Shown here in pieces: positions 18,126 to 26,818 of a stretch of 64,000 nucleotides of DNA. Made by a program: the position numbers and the translations under genes. This DNA comes from Nakamurella sp. PAMC28650 (lineage in GTDB: Bacteria; Actinomycetota; Actinomycetes; Mycobacteriales; Nakamurellaceae): positions 5,289,001 to 5,353,000 of the forward strand of contig NZ_CP060298.1 of the NCBI RefSeq assembly GCF_014303395.1, given 5' to 3'. Within the stretch, counting starts at the first letter, position 1. Each line of letters starts with the position of its first letter. Under the pieces are notes generated by a model. That model was not told where the DNA came from. It ran no database searches and saw nothing but the letters and a program-made list of their open reading frames with translations.

Positions 18126-19985
18126 GTGACGGTGAAGCTGACCCTCGATGATCTGGTGACCTCGGTCGCGACCGACCTGATGGGTGTCACCCATGAAACC
18201 CTCCCGGCGGCCACCAAGGATCTGCTGCACCAGCTGGTCGACTTCCTGCAGGTCGATCTGAGTTTTCTGCGCCGCAACGATCACGATCTCGGCGCCACCA
18301 TCCTGATCGCCGAGTGGCCGGAGCGGCTCGACATCCCGGAGCCGGACCCGCTGGGAGTCATCTTCTTCGCCACCGCCGACCCGACATTCGCAGCCCTGGA
18401 GCACCTGTCGACGGTGCTCACCACCGATCCGCACACCGACGACGAATACCAGACCCGCATCCGTCAGGGCTCCGGCATCCAGGGCGTGTCCTTGGCGACC
18501 GTGCCGCTGATGAGTGGCCCCGTCACCACCGGCACGCTGGGGTTCATCAAGTACGGCGATCGGCGATGGCGGCCGGCGGAGATCAGCGCTCTCCGAGCGG
18601 TCGCCGCGCTGCTGGCCCAGTTGCAGGCGCGGGTCGCCGCCGAGGAACAGCTCCGATACCTGGCCTACCATGATGAATTGACCGGACTGGCCACGCGCCG
18701 AGCGCTGGCCGATCACCTCGCCGAGCGCCTGCGCCACGGTGCCCCCGGCCCCGTTGCGATCATCTTTCTCGACGTCGACAGACTCAAGGTGCTGAACAGC
18801 TTCTTCGGTCATGCTGCCGGTGACGAATTCTTGCAGACCCTCGCGGAACGACTGCTCCACGCATCCCCCGAGGATCATTTCCTCGCCCGGCTCGGTGGCG
18901 ACGAGTTCGTCGCCGTCATGAATGGACCCACGACCCCGAATCAGGTCAATGCCTACGCCGAGTTGCTACGCCAGGCCGCCCTCGCACCCATCCCCGTCGG
19001 CGGCGAGGGGATCAGCCGGGCGGTCAGCCTCGGGGTCGCACTGGGCGAACCCGGCTGCGCGGTGGCAGAGTTGATGAACCAGGCCGACCAGGCCATGCTC
19101 CAGGCAAAACTACGCGGCGGTAACAACATCTGCTTGTTCACCCCGGCCCTCCGCGAACGCAACGCCGTCGGTATCGATATCGAACTGCACCTGCTGGCCG
19201 CGATCGCCACCAACTCTCTGGTCCTGCACTACCAACCCCAGGTCACCCTCACCACCGGTGAGATGATCGGCGTCGAGGCGCTGGTCCGGTGGCCCCATCC
19301 GCATCTGGGACTGCTGCAGCCCAGTTCCTTCATCGAACTGGCCGAGGCCACCAACCTCGCCGGCGAACTCGGCCGGTGGGTCCTCAACACCAGCTGCCGA
19401 CAGGCGAAAGCCTGGCACGACCGCTTCCCGGACCGCACACCCATCGGAATGAGTGTGAATGTGTCTCCGGCCGAACTGATCACCGCCGATTTCGTGGAAT
19501 CCGTCCGCGGGATCCTTCAGGAGTGTGGCCTGGAGGGACGGCACCTGACCCTGGAAATCACCGAGAACGCGATCATCAGCGATACGGAGCAGGCCCTCAA
19601 GACCCTCCGCGGTCTGAAGGAGATCGGCGTCAAGGTCGCGATCGACGACTTCGGCACCGGATACAGTTCCTTCGCTCAGCTCAAGACCCTCCCCGTCGAT
19701 GAACTCAAGATCGACTATGGCTTCGTCCGCGACCTCGGACACAACAACGACGACCTGGCGATCGTGCATTCGATCATCGGCCTGGCCAATTCCTTCGGCA
19801 TGCACACCGTCGCCGAAGGTGTCGAAACAGAAGTAGCCGCCGCCACCCTCATCGCGCTCGGGTGCCAACACGCCCAGGGCTTCCTCTACGCCAAACCGGT
19901 TCCGGCCGAGGACATCGAACAACTCCTGACCAGACCGGGCGCAGCACTGCGGCACCCCAACCGACTCGGCCGTCCCCCGTCATGA
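18126..19985 (+). CDS. GAF-GGDEF-EAL cyclic-di-GMP enzyme (Rv1354c-like)
   Basis: 619-residue soluble protein. Residues ~20-170 are GAF-like (GSGIQGVSLATVPLMSG), then a diguanylate cyclase domain with intact ARLGGDEF (GGDEF at 257-261), then a phosphodiesterase domain with intact EAL at ~384-386, SVNVSP, DDFGTGYSS and VAEGVET. All main catalytic residues of both domains are present, so it could make and degrade c-di-GMP, with GAF input deciding. Domain order, length and its place beside a ThiF-nitroreductase gene match M. tuberculosis Rv1354c-Rv1355c. The GTG at 18126 is chosen because it follows the previous stop by 4 bases. Confidence 0.9.
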   Translation: MTVKLTLDDLVTSVATDLMGVTHETLPAATKDLLHQLVDFLQVDLSFLRRNDHDLGATILIAEWPERLDIPEPDPLGVIFFATADPTFAALEHLSTVLTTDPHTDDEYQTRIRQGSGIQGVSLATVPLMSGPVTTGTLGFIKYGDRRWRPAEISALRAVAALLAQLQARVAAEEQLRYLAYHDELTGLATRRALADHLAERLRHGAPGPVAIIFLDVDRLKVLNSFFGHAAGDEFLQTLAERLLHASPEDHFLARLGGDEFVAVMNGPTTPNQVNAYAELLRQAALAPIPVGGEGISRAVSLGVALGEPGCAVAELMNQADQAMLQAKLRGGNNICLFTPALRERNAVGIDIELHLLAAIATNSLVLHYQPQVTLTTGEMIGVEALVRWPHPHLGLLQPSSFIELAEATNLAGELGRWVLNTSCRQAKAWHDRFPDRTPIGMSVNVSPAELITADFVESVRGILQECGLEGRHLTLEITENAIISDTEQALKTLRGLKEIGVKVAIDDFGTGYSSFAQLKTLPVDELKIDYGFVRDLGHNNDDLAIVHSIIGLANSFGMHTVAEGVETEVAAATLIALGCQHAQGFLYAKPVPAEDIEQLLTRPGAALRHPNRLGRPPS

Positions 19986-20098
19986 GGCCTTCCCGTCCGC
20001 GGGAGCTGACCTACTGCTGCGCCACCCGGAGCTGTCGTCGCACGCCTGTCTCCGGGTCCTGCTGCGGTCAGGGATGCGAAAGCGATGGGACACAGGAA

Positions 20099-20566
20099 TC
20101 ATGGACTCGGGTCAACGGCGGCCAGTCGCTCGAGGATCTTGCTGATGGCAGCGTCCTGGACGAGCAGGTGCGCCTGGATCTGCTTGGCCTCTTCCAAGAC
20201 CGCCGAGGCATCGTCGTACGTGGCCTGGGAACGGGCGTCGGCGGCATTGGCCTGCACGTTCTGACCCACGATGATGATCGGCAACAGGACCAACTGCAGA
20301 AATGTCTGGGCGATCCAGGCCACGATGATCAATTTGTCACCACTGGCAAAGGCGGACGGTGCGCTGATGAGCGCCAGCACGGTGAACAGGTACGCCGACC
20401 ACATCGTGCCGACGATCAGGGTGATCTTCAACCCCACCTTTGCGTTGAACCGCCCCACGGGGCCGGGGCCGTGGACAACGGCGGCAGCAGCAGCGACCTT
20501 CGGCGGTCCCGCCGCCTGCCGCTGCTGGGCGTGCGGGTGCTGGATGTATTCGAAGAAATCAGCCAT
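20099..20566 (-). CDS. small two-helix membrane protein (DUF1003-like)
   Basis: 155 residues. After a polar N-terminus (MADFFEYIQHPHAQQRQAAG) come two hydrophobic segments, ITLIVGTMWSAYLFTVLALI and LIIVAWIAQTFLQLVLLPII, then a charged helix rich in Ala, Glu and Gln. The pattern of a second helix ending in a QN motif followed by an Asp/Ala-rich helix resembles DUF1003 membrane proteins, but the match is by eye. The ATG at 20566 is preferred over an upstream extension that is arginine/valine noise. It lies convergent to the GGDEF-EAL gene; function unknown. Confidence 0.6.
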   Translation of the reverse strand: MADFFEYIQHPHAQQRQAAGPPKVAAAAAVVHGPGPVGRFNAKVGLKITLIVGTMWSAYLFTVLALISAPSAFASGDKLIIVAWIAQTFLQLVLLPIIIVGQNVQANAADARSQATYDDASAVLEEAKQIQAHLLVQDAAISKILERLAAVDPSP

Positions 20567-21096
20567 GGGCAACACGATCCCACGAACGGGACCCGCGATC
20601 ACCGAGGACCGCACGAGGAGTTCGTGTCGTCGCACGACTGGATCAGGCGGCCCCGGTCAGTGCGAGTTCGACGATGCGTACCCGAGCAGATCGCGCGCTG
20701 TCCTCAGCTGGTGCGGTCACGTCGCCGGAGTCGCCAGCGCGACGGCCTGACGGGAACCGCGGCTGGATCCAGGTGCTGCGCCTGCGGTTGCTGCTGCAGC
20801 TGATCCTGGGAGCGTCGGATGTCGGCGCGCCGGGTGTCGGCCGCAGCACGGCGGGCATCGAACTCGGCCAACCGCGCATCCAGATCTTCCCGCAGGGTCA
20901 CCTTTTCAGTTCGCCGCCGACCGCCCCTGGGATGGCCCTGCCCACGGCATTCAGCCGATGGTCGAATCACGTTGCAGACCGTCACCTGCCTTGGGCGCCG
21001 GCCCCCGACATCTATGTTCCAGAGTGTCGCATTCAACGAACGGACCGGCCATGGTCACTGGGAGTCGCGACCGACAGCGAGAAGGCCTATGGCTCT
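20567..21096. other. 530-base gap with no confident gene
   Basis: Between the membrane protein and the second GGDEF-EAL gene there is no clear gene. The minus strand holds a charged coiled-coil-like stretch (candidate listed separately) and, in another frame, a short protein-like tail (SARVRIVELALTGAA) ending at 20643. This could be a frameshift-broken small gene. Otherwise nothing is recognised. Confidence 0.4.
20704..20901 (-). CDS. possible small coiled-coil protein
   Basis: From a GTG at 20901 the minus strand encodes about 65 residues with a strongly helical, charged segment (LREDLDARLAEFDARRAAAD, then Gln-rich). No good ribosome site and no recognised family. The tail after a possible -1 slip looks more protein-like than the frame's own end, so a decayed gene is as likely as a working one. 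Confidence 0.22.
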   Translation of the reverse strand: MTLREDLDARLAEFDARRAAADTRRADIRRSQDQLQQQPQAQHLDPAAVPVRPSRWRLRRRDRTS

Positions 21097-22977
21097 TCAG
21101 ACGTCCAGGGGTAGTCGTGGGTCGACCTGGTCCATCAGGTGATCGATGGTGTCGGCGACTTCTGGTCTGGCGAAGTAGAAGCCCTGGCAGTGATCACAAC
21201 CCAGGTCGGTGATCTGTCGGTACTGCTGATCGGTCTCGACTCCTTCGGCGACCACGGTCATGTCCAGGTCGTGGGCCAGTACGACCATGGCCTTGATGAT
21301 GGCGGTGGTGGAGGGCCGGTCGAGGTGGGAGATGAAGGATCGGTCGATCTTGATGACGTCGACGGGGAACTTGTCCAGGTAGCTCAAGGAGGAGTAGCCG
21401 GTGCCGAAATCGTCCAGGGCCACTCCGACACCCATGGCGCGGATGTCGGTGAGTACCTCCAGGGCCCGGTCGGTGTCGCGGATGAACAGGCTTTCGGTGA
21501 CCTCCAGAATGAGGGTGCCGGCGCTGCGACTGGGTGATTTGGCCAGGAGCGCGGCGACGGCGTCGGTGAAGCCCGTGGCGGTCAGTTGGTGGGGGGAGAC
21601 GTTCACCGACATGGTCAGTGGGCCGGCCGGCCGGGCGGAGTGCCAGCGCCAGTGATCTGCCCACGCCCGCTGCAGGACGTATTCGCCGATGGGCCAGATC
21701 AGCCCGGTCTGCTCGGCCAGCGGGATCAGCGTCGAGGGTGGAATCGCACCGTGGCGGGGGTGCCGCCAGCGGATCAGCGCTTCGAAGCCGCTGACCTGCC
21801 CGGTGCCGGTGGTGATGATCGGTTGGTAGGCGTTGTGCAGTTCGTCCCGGTACAACGCGCCCTGCAGGTCCCGTTCCAGGTCCAGTTGGGTGTCGGCGTA
21901 GTGCTGCAATTTCTCGTCGAAGATCTGGAGGCGGTCGCCGCCGCCCCGTTTGGCCAGGTACATGGCGCTGTCGGCCTCCTGCAGCAGTTGTTCGCAGGAG
22001 TGATCGTCATGGTCGGCGTAGGCGATCCCGATGCTGGCGGTCACCTTGACCTGGGCGCAGGACAGCGAAAAGGTGCGGCTGACCGCACCCAGGAGCCTGG
22101 TGGCGATGGCGACCGCGTCGGCCGGGGTGTCCAGGTCTTCGCACAGGACCACGAATTCGTCGCCGGACATCCGGGCCAGCGTGTCACCCGGTCGGATCGC
22201 ACGGGCCAGCCGGGTGGCCACCGCGGTGAGCAGTTCGTCGCCGGCGGAGTGGCCGTACGTGTCGTTGACGGCCTTGAGCCGGTCGAGGTCCAGGAACAGC
22301 GCACACGTGCGTTTCCCGGTACGGCGGCTGCGCAGGAACGCGTTGTCCATCCGGTCGATCAGCAGGATCCGGTTGGGTAGTCCGGTCAGGGCATCGTGCA
22401 ATGCTGCCTGGTGGGCGCGGTCGCGTGAATCCTGCAGGTCCTGACGGCCGCGGGCGTTGATCAGATAGGCACTGGCCACATCGGCCAGGATCTGCGCGGT
22501 GGCCAGTGCCGACTCGGTCATCGGGCCGGTGGTGTAGAGATTCAACGCCCCGATCTGGCTGCCGCTGTGCCGCAACGGAAATGCGAACATCGCCTGGAGG
22601 CCCAACTGCGCCGCGGCCGGGATGAACCGCGGAAATCGGATTTCCGAGGAAACATCGATCACGTGCACCGGCCTGCCCTGCTCGAAGGCCAGCACGCACG
22701 GACCCTCGTTCAGATCGGTCTGCAACTGCTCGAACTGCCGGGCCGAGAGATCCGACCCGGCCAGGTATGTGGGGGTTCCTCCGGTGGAGATCAACGTCAT
22801 CCCGGCGGCCAGCACCGGTAGCACATCTACGATCCGATGGACCAACTGCTCCAGGATCGCCGGCGCGGGGAAGTCGGTGAGCATCGTGGAAGCGAACCCC
22901 GCCAACACCAACGCCAGCTTCGCAGCTTCGTCGATCGCCACCGACCGGGCAACCGTTTCCTCTGCAGCTGCGTCCAT
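21097..22977 (-). CDS. GAF-GGDEF-EAL cyclic-di-GMP enzyme
   Basis: 626 residues, no membrane segment. A GAF domain covers ~20-175 (EGPCVLAFEQGRPVHVIDVS, QAMFAFPLRHSGSQIGALNL), followed by GGDEF with the signature ARMSGDEF (SGDEF at 271-275, a variant found in active cyclases), then EAL at ~399-401 with SVNVSP, DDFGTGYSSL and VAEGVET intact. Dual synthesis/degradation of c-di-GMP is possible. It is the second GAF-GGDEF-EAL protein within 3 kb but on the opposite strand and too divergent to be a recent duplicate. The upstream gap with inverted repeats probably contains its control region. Confidence 0.9.
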   Translation of the reverse strand: MDAAAEETVARSVAIDEAAKLALVLAGFASTMLTDFPAPAILEQLVHRIVDVLPVLAAGMTLISTGGTPTYLAGSDLSARQFEQLQTDLNEGPCVLAFEQGRPVHVIDVSSEIRFPRFIPAAAQLGLQAMFAFPLRHSGSQIGALNLYTTGPMTESALATAQILADVASAYLINARGRQDLQDSRDRAHQAALHDALTGLPNRILLIDRMDNAFLRSRRTGKRTCALFLDLDRLKAVNDTYGHSAGDELLTAVATRLARAIRPGDTLARMSGDEFVVLCEDLDTPADAVAIATRLLGAVSRTFSLSCAQVKVTASIGIAYADHDDHSCEQLLQEADSAMYLAKRGGGDRLQIFDEKLQHYADTQLDLERDLQGALYRDELHNAYQPIITTGTGQVSGFEALIRWRHPRHGAIPPSTLIPLAEQTGLIWPIGEYVLQRAWADHWRWHSARPAGPLTMSVNVSPHQLTATGFTDAVAALLAKSPSRSAGTLILEVTESLFIRDTDRALEVLTDIRAMGVGVALDDFGTGYSSLSYLDKFPVDVIKIDRSFISHLDRPSTTAIIKAMVVLAHDLDMTVVAEGVETDQQYRQITDLGCDHCQGFYFARPEVADTIDHLMDQVDPRLPLDV

Positions 22978-23573
22978 CTCGATTCCCCCGGCCGGTCGAC
23001 TCCCCTCATCCGACCAGACCCCAACCTCGCCAGGCGGCGAGATTTCAACAGCATCTGGTCACCCCAAACCAGATGGGCAAGAGCCTTTCGCTCAACGTAC
23101 ACGTCGACAAAAAAGTACGTCTGGTGAGGTCGCATTTGCATCAATAGATCACTCACTTACACTCGAATGCCGCAAGATATCCAAAATTGTGGAATTCTCC
23201 CCCGGTGAAACGGCCATACCCGTCATTTTCGGTTGCAGGTGTCACTCGGACCAGTTTGGAAATGTCCAGAGGAGTGACGAGGGGATCTGGGAGGTACCTA
23301 TCCATCCTGCGGGAGTCCCGTCCTGGACGACAACCCGAGGTGAGATCGCCAGGGCCCGCTTGGTACCGATGAAACAGCGCCCAGTCACGTGACCGAGAAC
23401 GTCGGGTTCCTGATCAGGCCGGCGGCCGAGGAGCTCCAGTTTCCCCAGGAGCGCCCTCGAAGGGACCTTCGCCTCTACCGGCCGCCCCCGACGGGCTGGA
23501 GGGTGGTACCGGACAGGTGGCGCCCCGTGGTGGTGCTGCACCAGCGGAAAGACCAGCGGAGGTCGAACACGAG
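22978..23573. promoter_or_regulatory. 596-base intergenic region with inverted repeats
   Basis: Lies between divergently transcribed GGDEF-EAL and Usp-like genes. It is AT-rich at 23041-23240, where promoters are likely. A perfect 8-bp inverted repeat (CATCTGGT/ACCAGATG, 8-base loop) lies at 23052-23075, and ACGTAC/GTACGT lies at 23095-23120; both sit upstream of the GGDEF-EAL start and are operator candidates. The half nearer the Usp gene has only weak, arginine/proline-rich frames that I do not accept as genes. Confidence 0.45.
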
Positions 23574-24464
23574 ATGCAGGGTCAGATGATCGCACCCTGG
23601 GTCGGCGGCGCTGATGGTGATGCGGTGGTGGCCTGGGCAGGCCAGCACGCCATGCTGACCGGACGTGGACTCACCATCGTCGTCGCGAAGAACCGGGGTG
23701 CGTCGGCGCGGGCGACCAGTGGCCGCAACAGCGCGTCCCGATCCCCGCACATCGCACAGGCGGCGCTGCCCGCCCTGACCCGTGACCTGCGGGCCTTCCA
23801 CCCGTGCCTGGACATCGAGGTCCGCGTCCGTCCCGACCGTGCATCTACCGGACCCTCGCGCGAATCCACGCGGGCGGATCTGTTGGTCATCCACTCGCCA
23901 GCGGGGCCACACCTTCGACTCGTCGGCCCGCCCTCGACGATCCTGGCGTGCGGCACCCGCACTCCGGTCGTCCACGTCCCGCCCCCGGACGGAATTTCCC
24001 CAATCGGCAGCGCCGTCGTGGTCGCCATCGGATCATCTCCGGCCGGACGCGCCGCTCTCCGGTCGGCTGCCGAAGAAGCCGCCCGGATGGCCTGCACCCT
24101 GGTCGCCGTCGCAGCAGACTCCGGGACAGCCGACCTGTCTCGTCGTCACACGCTGACGCTCCTGCAGGAGGTCCTCGCGGACCTACCGGACGTCACGACG
24201 GAGGTGTACTGGCCCGCCGACGGCATCGCCCGAACCCTCACGGATCTGTCGCGTAGCGCCCGCGTGGTCGTCGTCGGGAACGACGTCGGACTCGACCGTG
24301 CGCTGCACCCGCTGGATCCGCTGGCGGCGGCCCTGGTGCGTTTCGCCCAGGCGGCGGTCATCGTGGTTGGGCCGAACGCGCCCGCTCCCCCCGTAGACCA
24401 CTCTCGCACCGGCGCACCAGGAGGCCACCCACGCGGCGTCTTCGCCCTGGGGGCCCGGCGATGA
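23574..24464 (+). CDS. tandem universal-stress-protein-like protein
   Basis: 296 residues. Two UspA-like halves are visible: MIAPWVGGADGDAVVAWAGQ with a short first half, and VVVAIGSSPAGRAALRSAAE opening a second, with VVVGNDVGLD and AQAAVIVVGPN near its end in place of the GxxG(9)G(S/T) ATP motif. The ATP-binding glycines are degenerate, so nucleotide binding is doubtful. The ATG at 23574 follows GGAGG by 11 bases. Its stop overlaps the CBS protein start (ATGA). Such pairs are often expressed in hypoxia or stationary phase in actinobacteria; no DosR-type box was seen. Confidence 0.7.
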   Translation: MQGQMIAPWVGGADGDAVVAWAGQHAMLTGRGLTIVVAKNRGASARATSGRNSASRSPHIAQAALPALTRDLRAFHPCLDIEVRVRPDRASTGPSRESTRADLLVIHSPAGPHLRLVGPPSTILACGTRTPVVHVPPPDGISPIGSAVVVAIGSSPAGRAALRSAAEEAARMACTLVAVAADSGTADLSRRHTLTLLQEVLADLPDVTTEVYWPADGIARTLTDLSRSARVVVVGNDVGLDRALHPLDPLAAALVRFAQAAVIVVGPNAPAPPVDHSRTGAPGGHPRGVFALGARR

Positions 24465-25141
24465 CCACGGCACACGAACATGCAATCTTCACCGACGCAG
24501 CGACATCCTCCGCCGGACAGTTCGGGTCAGGTACACAGCGTCGGCAGCTCGCCCTGGAAAGGTATGTCGCTGCCATCGCCGGTGACGGACATCTACACCG
24601 CAGAACAATGGGTTCAGCAGCTTCGAAATCCCAGAGCACCAGCGGCACACCGCCCATCGGGGAGGCGACAGTCTCCACCATCATGAGCACCGATACCTTT
24701 TCGCTACCGGCCACGGCCACGTTCGGGGAAGTCCTGACCGCCCTGACCGACCGCCAGATCACCGCAGCTCCGGTGGTCGATCGCGACGGAGTGGTGATCG
24801 GTGTGGTGTCCGAGGCGGATCTGCTGGCGCGCGCCGTTCGTTCCGACCGACCCCTGAGCTCGGTGCCCACCGGACCGCACCCTGCCCCATCGGCCGAGAG
24901 CCGTTTGACTGCCGCTGATCTGATGTCCTCTCCGGCCATCACTATCACCGCTGACGCCTCCATCACCGATGCGGCGACCATCGCTGCGCAGGGGCACGTC
25001 AAGAGGCTTCCCGTCATCGACCCGGCCGGCCGGCTGATCGGATTGATCACCAGAGGTGACCTTTTGGCCGCCTACGTCGATCAAGCCGATCCGAAGGCGT
25101 CGGAGCCCTCGCCGAAGACCCTGCCCTGCAAGAACACCTGA
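24461..25141 (+). CDS. CBS-domain pair protein
   Basis: 226 residues. A Ser/Gln-rich N-terminal ~70 residues precedes two CBS motifs: VSTIMSTDTFSLPATATFGE to VVSEADLLARAV and ADLMSSPAITITADASITDA to GLITRGDLLAAYV. Paired CBS modules bind adenine nucleotides and report energy state. Coupled to the Usp-like gene by ATGA. A later in-frame ATG at 24608 would remove most of the atypical N-terminus, so the true start could be there. Confidence 0.8.
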   Translation: MTTAHEHAIFTDAATSSAGQFGSGTQRRQLALERYVAAIAGDGHLHRRTMGSAASKSQSTSGTPPIGEATVSTIMSTDTFSLPATATFGEVLTALTDRQITAAPVVDRDGVVIGVVSEADLLARAVRSDRPLSSVPTGPHPAPSAESRLTAADLMSSPAITITADASITDAATIAAQGHVKRLPVIDPAGRLIGLITRGDLLAAYVDQADPKASEPSPKTLPCKNT

Positions 25142-25251
25142 GCCGCTCTGCGGACGTCGTCCAAACAACGTCACATCCACTACCTCATATTGATCGACGA
25201 CGGAGTACCGGGAATCCGGAGCCGACCGAGAAAGCCGGGCGCTCCAACGAT

Positions 25252-25659
25252 TCAGCCCGCGGCTTTGATGAGGAGCGCGTGGAGAGTGGTCCGCTCGGTC
25301 GTCGTGAGCCGGCCGATCGTCGCCTGCATCACGCCGTCCAAGAGCACTGATCCTCGGACCCTCAGGTCCTCACCGCTGGTGGTGAGCCGGTGCTGCACGG
25401 CCCGGCCCGGAGTCTCCATCCGCTCCAGGACCCCATGCTCGACCATCCGGCCGGCGAGCGCACCCATCGATTGGTCGGTCTGGAAGGTCAGTACGGCGAG
25501 GGCATGCAGCGAAGCCTCCGGATTGTCGTGCAGGTGGCGCAGGACGTCCCACTGCGCCAACGACAGCCCGATGGTGGCCAGCTGCTTGTTCGCGGTGCTG
25601 TGATGGCGCCACTGCAGACGCTTCACGGCAAGTCCGACATCCTGGAGGCTGAGGCTCAT
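25252..25659 (-). CDS. MarR-family transcriptional regulator
   Basis: 135-residue winged-helix repressor. SLQDVGLAVKRLQWRHHSTA is the dimer helix, LSLAQWDVLRHLHDNPEASL and HALAVLTFQTDQSMGALAGR form the DNA-binding helices, and RAVQHRLTTSGEDLR is the wing. The ATG at 25659 is chosen because it begins at the normal MarR N-terminus; an upstream extension reads through AT-rich promoter sequence. It is divergent from a 44-residue charged protein gene, a possible target. Confidence 0.82.
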   Translation of the reverse strand: MSLSLQDVGLAVKRLQWRHHSTANKQLATIGLSLAQWDVLRHLHDNPEASLHALAVLTFQTDQSMGALAGRMVEHGVLERMETPGRAVQHRLTTSGEDLRVRGSVLLDGVMQATIGRLTTTERTTLHALLIKAAG

Positions 25660-25847
25660 CGCGCAATCGTATCGCTCTATCTCAACAACCTTGGATAGGC
25701 ACCGAGACCACTTTCGGACGACGTGATCCACCTCGCAGACCGGCACGACCTCGCGGTCTCCGGGGATGGCAGTTTCCTCATTGCCGGCTCAGCCTGCGGC
25801 CATCGCGAAACGACAGACTGGAGATACCCAAACAGGAGGAGAACGAC

Positions 25848-25982
25848 ATGGCCTACGTCAAGCACACCAGCAGCGGGTTCGAGCGGGAAGGCCGCGAGAG
25901 CCGGCACACCGAACACGCGGAGACGCATCGGGCAGAGCGCCGCGAAGTCGACCGCGAGGTCGAAGATCCCCGCGATCGCTGA
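25848..25982 (+). CDS. small 44-residue highly charged protein
   Basis: ATG at 25848 has a near-ideal AGGAGG 8 bases upstream. The product, starting MAYVKHTSSGFEREGRESRH, is made almost wholly of Arg, Glu, His and Asp with no hydrophobic core, so it is probably disordered or nucleic-acid associated. No family recognised. A strong hairpin at 26006-26026 follows the stop by 23 bases, which supports a complete short transcription unit. Divergent to the MarR gene. Confidence 0.6.
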   Translation: MAYVKHTSSGFEREGRESRHTEHAETHRAERREVDREVEDPRDR

Positions 25983-26005
25983 TCGCAGCAACCGAAACGC
26001 CGTTT

Positions 26006-26026
26006 CCACCACCATCGAGGTGGTGG
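26006..26026 (+). terminator. strong hairpin after small charged-protein gene
   Basis: CCACCACC, 5-base loop ATCGA, GGTGGTGG: a perfect 8-bp stem shortly after the stop at 25982. Only a weak TTTT follows (26033-26036), so it may act with Rho or be bidirectional with the convergent response-regulator gene. Confidence 0.6.
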
Positions 26027-26098
26027 GACCGGCTTTTCGGCTTTCACCGGTCTCGGTCCGGTCACCTCGCGCCGCGGCTCGGCGCTCGTGTGGACAGA

Positions 26099-26818
26099 TC
26101 AGTGCGCCTGGTGCCCCATCGGATCGACGACGGCCGCGGCCAGGGTCACGGCCACGGGGACCTCCACCAGTCGATAGCCTGCACCGCGGACGGTCCGGAT
26201 GCGAGCGTGGCCGATCTTGTTGCGGAGATAGCGGATGTAGACCTCGACGACGTTGGAGCCGGGGTCGTAGTCGTAGCCCCACACGTGGCTCAGGAGTTGT
26301 TCGCGGCTGAGTACGTGGCCGGGATGGGACAAGAACATCTCGGCCAGCGAGAATTCCCTGGCCGAGAGTTCGACTGTGCTCCCGGCGACGTTGAGTTGCC
26401 GGGTCCTTATGTCCAGACTGAGGTCGCCGTACCGAAAGACGAATACCTCCCGGGCATGTTCCTCGCGTAGCCGAAGCCGCACTCGGGCAGGCAGTTCCGG
26501 GAGTCGGAACGGCTTGCTCATGTAGTCGTCGGCGCCGCCGTCCAGGCCCGCCACCACATCGTCGGGGGCGCCCCGAGCGGTGAGCACGATGATCGGTATC
26601 GGCATGCGCCGGCGACGCAGTTCGGTCAGAACGGAGAAGCCATCACAGCCGGGAAGGCCCAGATCGAGAAGCATCAGATCGAATTGACCGGTCAGTGCCA
26701 GATCCAGCGCCAAATTGCCGTCATCGACGGCTGAGACGGAATAGCCCTGGGCCTGAAGCCCCTTGGTGAGAAATCGCACGATCTGAGGTATGTCCTCCGC
26801 GATGAGGATGCGGTTCAC
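26099..26818 (-). CDS. OmpR-family response regulator
   Basis: 239 residues. Receiver domain with acidic pair E8-D9, phospho-acceptor D52 in LLDLGLPG, Thr in VLTARG and Lys in MSKPF, then an OmpR-type winged helix ending ARIRTVRGAGYRLVEVP. Its start overlaps the kinase stop as ATGA, so the two are made together. A palindrome with flanking repeats upstream of the kinase (28370-28401) is a likely autoregulatory site. The signal is unknown; MprAB- or TcrXY-type systems are the nearest by architecture. Confidence 0.92.
   Translation of the reverse strand: MNRILIAEDIPQIVRFLTKGLQAQGYSVSAVDDGNLALDLALTGQFDLMLLDLGLPGCDGFSVLTELRRRRMPIPIIVLTARGAPDDVVAGLDGGADDYMSKPFRLPELPARVRLRLREEHAREVFVFRYGDLSLDIRTRQLNVAGSTVELSAREFSLAEMFLSHPGHVLSREQLLSHVWGYDYDPGSNVVEVYIRYLRNKIGHARIRTVRGAGYRLVEVPVAVTLAAAVVDPMGHQAH

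Noticed and set aside
20643-20879. Minus-strand frame ending SARVRIVELALTGAA
   Set aside because: Only the tail looks protein-like; most of the frame is Ser/Arg/Pro noise, so it was mentioned only as a possible decayed gene.
23242-23595. 117-codon minus-strand frame in the Usp upstream region
   Set aside because: Proline/arginine-rich first half, no ribosome site, and overlaps the Usp-like start.
22978-24464. DosR-type box near the Usp gene
   Set aside because: No GGGACT-N6-AGTCCC-like palindrome found; GGGAGTCCC at ~23310 is not that motif.
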